From Athripsodes cinereus (Eukaryota; Arthropoda; Insecta; Trichoptera; Leptoceridae): 64,000 nucleotides of DNA. Positions 1-9,165 of this stretch are shown here, piece after piece. Numbering within the stretch: the stretch's first letter is position 1; every line of letters starts with the position of its first letter. The notes under the pieces are model-generated. The model was given only the letters and a program-made list of their open reading frames with translations, was not told the DNA's origin and made no database searches. The stretch lies in NCBI GenBank assembly GCA_947579605.1, contig OX388305.1, positions 28,223,542-28,287,541 on the forward strand, read 5' to 3'. Position numbers and translations under genes: made by a program.

Positions 1-2491
1 TTATATTCTTTCAGTGTATTGTATTGAATATTTCGACTGTCTAGTTCTATAAATCAACATGTTGAAAAATAAAAAAATAAAGATAATAGAATACACACAC
101 CTTGTAATATCTTGTAACAAATCTTATTTGGTAATTATAATATTATATTCTTTCAGTGTATTGTATTGAATATTTCGACTGTCTAGTTCTATAAATCAAC
201 ATGTTGAAAAATAAAAAAAAAAGATAATAGAATACACACACCTTGTAATATCTTGTAACAAATCTTATTTGGTAATTATAATATTATATTCTTTCAGTGT
301 ATTGTATTGAATATTTCGACTGTCTAGTTCTATAAATCAACATGTTGAAAAATAAAAAAATAAAGATAATAGAATACACACACCTTGTAATATCTTGTAA
401 CAAATCTTATTTGGTAATTATAATATTATATTCTTTCAGTGTATTGTATTGAATATTTCGACTGTCTAGTTCTATAAATCAACATGTTGAAAAATAAAAA
501 AATAAAGATAATAGAATACACACACCTTGTAATATCTTGTAACAAATCTTATTTGGTAATTATAATATTATATTCTTTCAGTGTATTGTATTGAATATTT
601 CGACTGTCTAGTTCTATAAATCAACATGTTGAAAAATAAAAAAAAAAGATAATAGAATACACACACCTTGTAATATCTTGTAACAAATCTTATTTGGTAA
701 TTATAATATTATATTCTTTCAGTGTATTGTATTGAATATTTCGACTGTCTAGTTCTATAAATCAACATGTTGAAAAATAAAAAAATAAAGATAATAGAAT
801 ACACACACCTTGTAATATCTTGTAACAAATCTTATTTGGTAATTATAATATTATATTCTTTCAGTGTATTGTATTGAATATTTCGACTGTCTAGTTCTAT
901 AAATCAACATGTTGAAAAATAAAAAAATAAAGATAATAGAATACACACACCTTGTAATATCTTGTAACAAATCTTATTTGGTAATTATAATATTATATTC
1001 TTTCAGTGTATTGTATTGAATATTTCGACTGTCTAGTTCTATAAATCAACATGTTGAAAAATAAAAAAAAAAAGATAATAGAATACACACACCTTGTAAT
1101 ATCTTGTAACAAATCTTATTTGGTAATTATAATATTATATTCTTTCAGTGTATTGTATTGAATATTTCGACTGTCTAGTTCTATAAATCAACATGTTGAA
1201 AAATAAAAAAATAAAGATAATAGAATACACACACCTTGTAATATCTTGTAACAAATCTTATTTGGTAATTATAATATTATATTCTTTCAGTGTATTGTAT
1301 TGAATATTTCGACTGTCTAGTTCTATAAATCAACATGTTGAAAAATAAAAAAATAAAGATAATAGAATACACACACCTTGTAATATCTTGTAACAAATCT
1401 TATTTGGTAATTATAATATTATATTCTTTCAGTGTATTGTATTGAATATTTCGACTGTCTAGTTCTATAAATCAACATGTTGAAAAATAAAAAAATAAAG
1501 ATAATAGAATACACACACCTTGTAATATCTTGTAACAAATCTTATTTGGTAATTATAATATTATATTCTTTCAGTGTATTGTATTGAATATTTCGACTGT
1601 CTAGTTCTATAAATCAACATGTTGAAAAATAAATAAATAAAGATAATAGAATACACACACCTTGTAATATCTTGTAACAAATCTTATTTGGTAATTATAA
1701 TATTATATTCTTTCAGTGTATTGTATTGAATATTTCGACTGTCTAGTTCTATAAATCAACATGTTGAAAAATAAAAAAAAAAAGATAATAGAATACACAC
1801 ACCTTGTAATATCTTGTAACAAATCTTATTTGGTAATTATAATATTATATTCTTTCAGTGTATTGTATTGAATATTTCGACTGTCTAGTTCTATAAATCA
1901 ACATGTTGAAAAATAAAAAAAAAAAGATAATAGAATACACACACCTTGTAATATCTTGTAACAAATCTTATTTGGTAATTATAATATTATATTCTTTCAG
2001 TGTATTGTATTGAATATTTCGACTGTCTAGTTCTATAAATCAACATGTTGAAAAATAAAAAAAAAAAGATAATAGAATACACACACCTTGTAATATCTTG
2101 TAACAAATCTTATTTGGTAATTATAATATTATATTCTTTCAGTGTATTGTATTGAATATTTCGACTGTCTAGTTCTATAAATCAACATGTTGAAAAATAA
2201 AAAAAAAAAGATAATAGAATACACACACCTTGTAATATCTTGTAACAAATCTTATTTGGTAATTATAATATTATATTCTTTCAGTGTATTGTATTGAATA
2301 TTTCGACTGTCTAGTTCTATAAATCAACATGTTGAAAAATAAAAAAATAAAGATAATAGAATACACACACCTTGTAATATCTTGTAACAAATCTTATTTG
2401 GTAATTATAATATTATATTCTTTCAGTGTATTGTATTGAATATTTCGACTGTCTAGTTCTATAAATCAACATGTTGAAAAATAAAAAAAAA
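1..2491. repeat. Satellite array, ~142-bp monomer, ~17.5 copies (left edge cut)
   Basis: Head-to-tail copies of a 141-143 bp AT-rich monomer; successive copies begin at 1, 143, 284, 426 and 568. The copies are almost identical and differ mainly in one A-rich tract, which reads A7-T-A3 in some and A10 or A11 in others; one copy near 1630 reads AAATAAATAAATAAAG. Each monomer carries the 10-bp palindrome CAACATGTTG. The last copy is cut inside the A-tract at about 2491. The array already runs at base 1, so it extends beyond the window. Near-identity implies recent amplification or strong homogenisation. No coding capacity is evident. Confidence 0.97.
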
Positions 2492-3123
2492 ATGATGTTA
2501 GCAATACACACAATAAACACTTTTCTTCCAATTCCACAATACAAAAAAAACACAATAAAAAAAAAATTAGTCATGGAAAAATATAACCAAACTATTTTCA
2601 ATAAATATTCAGAATTGTTTATCTATTGAAAGGAACAAAGACAACGCATGTTTTAGCAGTTCGATTATTAAAGAGTACATTGCACTTTCAGATGTATTTT
2701 TAAAATATAATATAAATATACCAAAATTATAAATGGATATCACTCGAATATAAGACATTTATACTTGTTGAGTTATGGAACTGTAAAGTCGAATAAATTT
2801 GTATATAAAATTAACGAAACAATAGTATTCTGCGAAGTAACAACATAATATTTTATTGTTTTGAGCATTTACATCAACATATAATGAGGATATCCATATA
2901 TTACATGGATATAATATAATTATGTAAATTAACCATAGGTACATTATAAATTTGTTTATCTATGTCCATATATCGATATATTTTATTGAATCAATCAAAC
3001 AACCTAATTGAAATTATAAAATAATTAAGTCAAAATAGATATATCTGACTATCTTTATATTTAAATAGTACTATTAAAAGTGTAGCACTTATCTTCTAGA
3101 GATCTTTAAAATGTAGAAAAAGC
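2492..3123. other. AT-rich intergenic DNA, nothing recognised
   Basis: Flank of the satellite. Short open frames here are low-complexity and rich in I/Y/F/N, as expected by chance in AT-rich DNA. Confidence 0.6.
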
Positions 3124-3355
3124 CTATAGAAGGATTGGGATAATACAGGCATTGAACAAGCGGTATTTCTTCCTGTCACCCAGTCCAGACGCCCTCCAAA
3201 TTCTGTCCAAGTTAAGGCAAGCCCCGCTGGCGGCTCCAACACGTCTGGGTAATTCTAACTCGAGATCACCCTCTGGCGTTAAGGTTGTTACTAACCTGGA
3301 ATATTTGGGTATTTCCAACCATTTGTTGGATCTCAGTACTCATACATATCTATAA
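3124..3355 (-). mobile_element. LINE reverse transcriptase fragment (C-terminal part)
   Basis: The minus strand encodes about 64 residues that look like the post-catalytic part of a non-LTR retrotransposon reverse transcriptase: a KYSRLV segment, then RIWRASGL and a RLFNACIIPILL segment resembling the conserved R-L-(Y/F)-x-x-x-(V/I)-x-P-x-L-L-Y block of LINE RTs. The fragment is GC-richer than its surroundings. Both ends are lost. This is a dead remnant; the clade cannot be assigned from so short a piece. Confidence 0.6.
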
Positions 3356-4185
3356 TCTTGTTGCTATTGCGCTGCGGGCTATTTTTTAATGAAAATAGAT
3401 CTTTATGAAAAATATTATTATCTTTATTATTTAATAACATATTGACATAATGCATCGATGAGGGTTTTTTTCTAGTCCTGAATGTGGAAGCGGCTCACAA
3501 TGCCAGACAAATCATAATGTGGAGTGTCCTGTGCAGGTCTCAGTTTAGTTGGAGGGGGGCTTCACGAAGTGATCAACGATGCAGTCAACTGGTTGAGAAA
3601 TTTAGCATAAAATCTGTAGGTAGGGTAAGAAAATCTAATGTATCAAAAAAAACTTTATATGAAATAAGTTTTCGTGTAATGATAGTCAAAGAAGGAAACA
3701 ATCAACAAAAGGCAGACCTATTTATTTCACTTGCGTATAATTTGCATTTATGAATAGGTAGTATTTTTCTACAAATGTACAAGTAAGATTTCCGGTTCGA
3801 GGTAGCGAGGCCGACTCACATCACTGATCAAGGATTTGCAGGAACTATTACAATCGTAGGCTTATTAACAATAATAATAGATATATGATACATGACATAT
3901 TGACTTCGTTGCTTAACCGTTTCTTGGTATTACATATCTGGATAAAACGCATAATCAATTACTTAATAATATCACTAAAAATATAGTAAATTTATACATG
4001 AATGTTCTCTGAAATAATATGATGTAATGAAAATTTCCTATGAAGTAATATTAGTTAGCACTATCTGAATTTTGATAAAATAATACAAACCATATTATTA
4101 TTAATAAAATATTGTTCACTCAATCGAGAAAAATAGTAAAAACAAAACTTGTGAGTCTTTCGTTTCGTTTATTTTTTTTTAATGG
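3356..4185. other. Intergenic, nothing recognised
   Basis: A plus-strand open frame of 89 codons at 3484-3753 shows no family resemblance and probably is chance or a decayed repeat. The remainder is AT-rich without visible structure. Confidence 0.5.
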
Positions 4186-4195
4186 GTTTAACATA

Positions 4196-4957
4196 TGTTT
4201 TTTTTTTCTTTATTTATGGCATAGCATCCTACGAGGATGATTTGTGCCAAGAACAGTCTCCAAATATAGTTAAATAGTCAAGAAGATAGTCATCACAGAA
4301 TAATGAAATTGGCCTTCATTGATTTGAGAAGGGACAAATGGATTGATTCGGATGTCATACTCAGCAATGATTCAATACTCAAAGGAAATTGGCAATCGTT
4401 CTGAAGAGCATCAACGAAAATATCATACGCATCCCTGATAGGGCACCCCAGGAAAACATGGTCAAGCGTCTCCTCGTCCAAACCGCACTCGCAGTATGGA
4501 CTTTCAACAAGTTGGATTTTAAAAAGATGAGCGTCCAGTCTACAGTGCCCAAATCGCATTCGACATATGGCAGTAATTTCAGATCTGTTGAATTTCGATT
4601 TGTGGAACCAAGGTTTTCTTGCGATTTGGACCTGGATCGACCTATATCTTTTTCCTTTTATGAGTGACACGTCCATCCACAAGTCACTCCACTTCTTACG
4701 AGCATCAGCTTCTACGGTTCGCTTTATGTCATCGTCTGGAAGGATGAAATCTTCCATCGTTGTTCCGAGGGTGCAAGCAGTTTTAGCCAATTCATCGACA
4801 GATTCGTTGTGGCGGATACCACAATGTGCCGGAATCCATGCGATAATGGTATCTTGATTGGATAAGGATCGATAGTACATAAGGTATCTAATGCGCATAA
4901 TATTCGGATTATCACTGAGAGTTGAAGAAGGGGACATAAGAGTTTGAACAAGAGACA
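4196..4957 (-). mobile_element. 5'-truncated LINE insertion with RNase H domain and zinc-knuckle end
   Basis: An open frame of 214 codons (4937 down to 4293) encodes the C-terminal end of a non-LTR retrotransposon polyprotein. It includes the RNase H motif WIPAHCGIRHNESVDELAK and a cysteine/histidine cluster CECGLDEETLDHVFLGCP, typical of elements that carry RNase H after the RT (I/R1-like group; clade inferred). The A-rich 3' tail appears as a T-run at about 4198-4210. The insertion is flanked by a 10-bp direct repeat, GTTTAACATA, at 4186-4195 and 4958-4967, consistent with a target-site duplication. Everything upstream of the RNase H segment is missing. The frame is intact over its retained length, so the insertion is probably fairly recent. 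Confidence 0.8.
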
Positions 4958-4990
4958 GTTTAACATAGTTAGTATATATTATAGATCATA

Positions 4991-5843
4991 ATTGAGGAGC
5001 AAATATTCAAAAAGTGTTTTGTCCGCTGCCTCCAATGTTTGGTAAAATAGAAAAAAACTTATTACCAGCTTGTAACTTGCTAAATTAGTACAATTATTTA
5101 AAAAAAAATAAAGTGCTTATGTATTACTATAATAAACATTAGCATTTATTAGAAATCCATATGTAAAGCTAATATTTTTTTTTTTTTTTTTGAAAAAGAT
5201 ATATCTGGGTTTTGTTATAAACCCAAATACAACCTTATACTCCTTTCACAGTAAGCTAAAAGCTTGTGTCGTGAAAGGGGAGTTTGCCGGCACCTGGGAT
5301 CGAACCACGGACCCCTTGTTCACGAGGCCGAGACTCTACCTCCAGGCTACCGACGAACTCATCTGTAGGACAAAACACTTTTTGAATGCATTTTTCATGA
5401 ACAAATATTGATGTGGATGAAAATGCACACTTAAATTAGAAAACGTTAAAAATTAAATAAAACGTTTTATTTTTGCCTTTCAAATAGATTCATAATATTA
5501 AATTGACGACCACCACGACTAATGCAACATTTACCTCAAAATTCAGTTGACGTTTAATATGCGTCCGTTCAAAACGGGTTATGTCACAAAAAAATGGGCG
5601 CCGTTAGATTGTTTTGATTGTTTAAACGGACAAGTGTTTTTTTTTTGATGAAATTAATTTAGGACAAAACATAGATTGCATGTTATATTGATTTCGGTGA
5701 TATTAAATTGTATTGAAAAAAATACGTTATGGATGAAAATCTTTACGAAGTATTGTAAGTTTCCAGAAAACGTAACTATGTACTATCATAGTTTACTTTT
5801 TTATTTTTGTGACAAAACACTTTTTGCATATTTGCTCCTCAAT
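4991..5843. repeat. Inverted repeat pair, ~30-bp arms, with a third partial copy inside
   Basis: Left arm 4991-5023 (starting ATTGAGGAGCAAATATTC) and right arm about 5811-5843 (ending TTTGCTCCTCAAT) are reverse complements over ~30 bases with one mismatch. A third copy of the inner ~20 bases (GGACAAAACACTTTTTGAAT) lies on the plus strand at about 5368. The space between holds a tRNA-derived SINE and unassigned DNA. It resembles a terminal-inverted-repeat or fold-back element invaded by a SINE, but no target-site duplication is clear. Confidence 0.55.
5175..5363 (-). mobile_element. tRNA-derived SINE, family 1, near full length
   Basis: Read on the minus strand, the head contains a Pol III box A-like stretch (TAGCCTGGAGGTAGAG) and a box B (GTGGTTCGATCCC), the internal promoter layout of tRNA-derived SINEs. 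The body has a palindromic stretch (CCTTTCAC...GTGAAAGG around AAGCTT) and a second pair, TGGGTTTATAAC and AAAACCCA. It ends in an A-tail seen as a T-run at 5175-5191. Homologous copies in this window lie near 6459, 14733, 43031, 46481 and 54782. Confidence 0.85.
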
Positions 5844-5863
5844 ATTCCTTGTCTTAGGTGAGG

Positions 5864-6458
5864 TATAAATAGTTAGATACAATGAGATGTATGCAAAAGT
5901 GATAGTAATATTGTAATAACGTAGCTTATACATACTGTATTATAGTATAACCTTTTACCGATTTCCTATTCTAGTCTTAATTGTACATCAGCCCGGGGCA
6001 GTGTCCTCACAAGGTTTCTTCAGAGACAAGAGACAAGGCGTGGCTGCAGCGGCTTACTCGGAGATAGAAGGTCGTTAATTAGAATACACGTAGGTAAAGA
6101 CTATAGAATAATGCACATTATAAATATGCATATTAAATGTGGATAATAGGTATTTGTTGGTATTTTCATTTATCTAATAAGTTTATTCACTGTTGCTTCT
6201 ATTCTAAAGTTCAAGATGTTTAGATGTTGCAATATAGTTAATAAACAAATACAGATTAAAAAAAACAGGTTAAAAATACAAATTGTATATTTAAATAGGG
6301 AAGTATTGATGTAAGTAAGTAGGAAGTAAGATGTTCACACTCCTTATATTTTTCATAAGATTATCTATGATCTCACTACTCCATTGTATCTTAAGGAAAG
6401 GTTTAGTTTTAACGATCATCTTCTAATAAACTCTTGGTTATTCCATTTCATTATTCAA
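5864..6458. other. Intergenic, nothing recognised
   Basis: AT-rich, with a short GC-richer patch near 5990-6075 that matches nothing I know. Confidence 0.5.
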
Positions 6459-6643
6459 GTTCGTCGGTAGTCTGGAGGTAGAGTCTCGGCCTCGTGAACA
6501 AGGGGTCCGTGGTTCGATTCCAGGTGCCGGCAAACTCCCCTTTCACGACACAAGCTTTTAGTAGCTTACTGTGAAAGGTGTATAAGGTTGTATTTGGGTT
6601 TATAACAAACAAAACCCAGATACATATATCTTTAAAAAAAAAA
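6459..6643 (+). mobile_element. tRNA-derived SINE, family 1, plus-strand copy
   Basis: It starts GTTCGTCGGTAG, has box A-like and box B (GGTTCGATTCC) sequences, the internal palindrome AAGCTTTTAGTAGCTT, the paired TTGGGTTT...AAACCCA, and an A-tail at about 6632-6643. Its head lacks the first few bases (GATGA) present in the 5363 and 46629 copies. Confidence 0.87.
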
Positions 6644-7204
6644 AGAAGTTGTTTTACAGATTCAAATGATTATGCTCTGAAAACGTGGGCTCGAATATCA
6701 GTGTGCCCGAAATAATTGTGTTCATTTTTTAACAAAATTACAAGTAAGTATTTATTATAATATATTTTTTTTTAATTTTGATGTATAAATTAACTGTTAA
6801 ATCTGATTTTTGTTAAGTTTTTATTAAAGATTTCTTTGTCCTCCCTGTAACTGACATGACTTAAGGAAATAAATGGATATAGAGTGCCAAATATTTTTTA
6901 TTTCTCCTGCTAGTTCTGTATATTTACGTATTTTTTCTGCGACTGTTATTTATGCATTATGGGTATTTGGGACAGCAATGTCTATTAGAAACGTAATTTT
7001 ATTTTGTTTAATATGTAATACTAAATCAAGTCTACGAGTATTATGCTATAATTGTAAGAATTGTTTTATCGTAATAGATTCTGTATTTTTGATTTTTTAA
7101 AACCGGTTTTGGGTTGTATTAATTTATAATATGGCATTATATTTAGCGAATTTATTAGATTATGTCAGTTGCTAAATTTTGATGCTTTATTTTTGCGACA
7201 TGGT
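6644..7204. other. Intergenic, AT-rich
   Basis: No gene or repeat recognised. A 75-codon open frame at 6873-7100 is of AT-rich composition and unlike any family I know. Confidence 0.5.
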
Positions 7205-7259
7205 TATAAATTTTATGTTAAATTTATAACCAAATTATAAATTTAACATAAAATTTATA
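7205..7259. repeat. Perfect 25-bp inverted repeat (hairpin), 5-base spacer
   Basis: Arms 7205-7229 and 7235-7259 are exact reverse complements, separated by CCAAA. The arms are almost pure A/T. A perfect AT palindrome of this length could extrude as a cruciform. Function unknown. Confidence 0.9.
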
Positions 7260-7439
7260 AATTCAATTATAATTAAATGTTAAAAATTTTATAATTATAT
7301 ATTTTAATAATCTTATGTTGAATTTCCCAATTTTGATGATTTATTGCTAGTTCTGTCTTTTATCAATTAATTTTTAAAAAGTTAATTGAATGGTTTATAT
7401 GTATTATATTTAGCATACTTTTTTTATTGTGTATTGTCC

Positions 7440-7568
7440 TTTTTTCATGATTGTTCCTTGTCGTTTAAATGTACATGCATGCAATTTCTACAATTTTATT
7501 TTATACATGTAAAAGGCTCACGCCGTATATTGTGATAATAAATAAATAAATAAATAAATAAATAAATA
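7440..7568 (+). mobile_element. LINE 3'-end remnant with (AAAT)n tail
   Basis: The stretch TAAAAGGCTCACGCCGTATATTG followed by repeated AAAT up to 7568 resembles the 3' ends at 30240, 39000 and 12478 (reverse), which all combine a short GC-containing (TAA)GCCGT-type word with an AATA/AAAT tail. No coding part remains. Confidence 0.45.
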
Positions 7569-7973
7569 TATATTTGTGTTTATTATCATTGGTACTACAT
7601 ATTAATGATATTATTAATAATTACATCAACTTATCAGAATGCTTAGATAAAAACATTAATTGAAAAAATAAATTAGTAAATTATTCATATTGTGTCACAT
7701 ATGTACACCCTGTATACAATATTATCAATCATAACTGATTTTATAAAATCCTGATGTATCACAGCTTACAAAACAATTGTTATGAGATTTTTTTAATAGT
7801 TGATAGATTTTAGATTATGGATAATGTTTTAAGCAAAATGGTGGACTTCTTCACTGAAACCGTGGCAACGATAATAATTTGAAAATAATCAAATATAGAT
7901 TTAAGATTTATTGAATATTTCATCAAGATGATATTCTTAATTGGATAACTTTATATTTAAAGTTGCACTATTT

Positions 7974-8013
7974 AATATTCCCCACATGCACTATTGTGCA
8001 TGTGGGGAATATT
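7974..8013. repeat. Perfect 18-bp inverted repeat, 4-base loop
   Basis: Arm 7974-7991 (ending CCCCACATGCAC) and arm 7996-8013 are exact reverse complements around TATT. Unlike the 7205 palindrome it contains a GC-rich core, so an RNA copy would form a very stable stem-loop. No flanking element is recognised. Confidence 0.9.
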
Positions 8014-8689
8014 TTCATGTTTTCTATATTTACGGTCTTTATTCGTTGAAAAAATTAGTATTGAGGATATTCTTATTGAAATATCTTTGGTGTATTTTTC
8101 TAGTTAACTGTTAATGTAACCTTGACCTAAGAATCCATGACCTCTGATTTTAGATATCATGTTATTTTTTTAAACATCACGGTTTAACAATACGTTGGTA
8201 GGTACAACGGAGGCTTTGTTGTTTAGTACAAAATTACGAAAGTAAAGGTTGAATTTTTTAGTATGATACCTACAGATATTATTCATAGATTTCCATCAAA
8301 CAATGATTAGTTGCATGTATTTTATGGTTATTGTTTTTTAATGTTCGACTTTATCTCAAGGACAATCTAAATGAGTTTAACATGAAGATTTTACAACGTA
8401 AAAATAAAAATATTTATTTTGGAATATAGATACATACTATGGATGCAATGTCAGCATGTTTTAACTAAAAAGTAACATGTTACTACATATTTTTCAAAAA
8501 ATTGAGATTTTTTCGTTCAATGAGATGGAATATGATAAATCAATAATAATTCAAGTAGTAGGTATGATTACATATAGGTACCTATAGGAAAAATTAAGAT
8601 CTTCGAAGTGATCACAGACCATTATACTGTGAAAAGCTTCAGAAAGGATTAAACATTATTCATGGGTAAAGTGATGTTGGGTAACAAAA

Positions 8690-9165
8690 GTTTGGGTGTA
8701 ATTATAGTTCAAAGAGAGGACGATAAATGGACGCTAAGTATTCTGGAGTAGAGGTTATGCGAAGACAAAAGGAAGAGCTTAAAAGAGATTGGTCGATGAC
8801 ATTGTCCAAATTATGGGAATAAATAGTTTATTTATTTTAGAAGAGCAAACATTGTGAAAGTTCGTCATAATTCGTCATAAAGTTTGATTAAATTAAATTA
8901 AAATACTGTGTCTTTCACTTAAAGTATTGAATATATTCAAAAGCTTTTTGGATTACGTCCATAGTTTTAAGTATTTTTTCACTGAGGATGCACGTAGTCT
9001 GAAAAACTTTTGAAAATATATTAAAGTGAAAGACACAGTGTTTTAAATTAAGGGAATAAATAGATTTGTTTTGCTTAAACAGTTGAAAATGAATAAGTTT
9101 AGAATAGGCCTATATCCAAGAGCGGAGAGATTAAGGCTAGCAATAAGAAAGCACTGGATTACGTA
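8690..9165 (+). mobile_element. Degenerate LINE C-terminal fragment, split by a retroposon
   Basis: Across three frames the plus strand reads like the end of a LINE reverse transcriptase: a KWT...LE segment near 8730-8750, then a KRLVDDIVQIMG segment (8789-8824) corresponding to the usual (R/K)WVDDI(V/K) block. With the 8827-9051 insertion left out, this block continues into an INRFVLL segment. Stops and frame changes mark it as dead. Confidence 0.55.
8827..9051 (-). mobile_element. 225-bp retroposon with internal fold-back, perfect 12-bp target duplication
   Basis: The 12-bp direct repeat GGGAATAAATAG flanks the insert at 8815-8826 and 9052-9063. The left end of the insert is TTTATTTATTTTA, which on the minus strand is a TAAAATAAATAAA-type 3' tail. 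Most of the insert (about 8890-9048) is a fold-back: the word CTGTGTCTTTCACTT near the left and its complement near the right pair within imperfect arms of ~60 bases. The joined flanks restore a LINE-like reading, which supports the insertion. Confidence 0.7.

Noticed and set aside
1..2491. CRISPR-like array
   Set aside because: The repeats are contiguous 142-bp units with no unique spacers, and the window is clearly insect nuclear DNA.
3484..3753. 89-codon plus-strand frame
   Set aside because: No recognisable domain, no splice context, atypical composition; probably chance or a decayed repeat.
4958..4990. Apparent IYTN string upstream of the LINE RNase H frame, as a mutated TDS catalytic motif
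   Set aside because: It lies in and beyond the 10-bp target duplication (4958-4967), hence in flanking DNA rather than in the element.
6459..6530. Functional tRNA gene
   Set aside because: Box A and box B are present, but there is no complete cloverleaf with acceptor stem, and the sequence continues into a SINE body and A-tail found in several copies.
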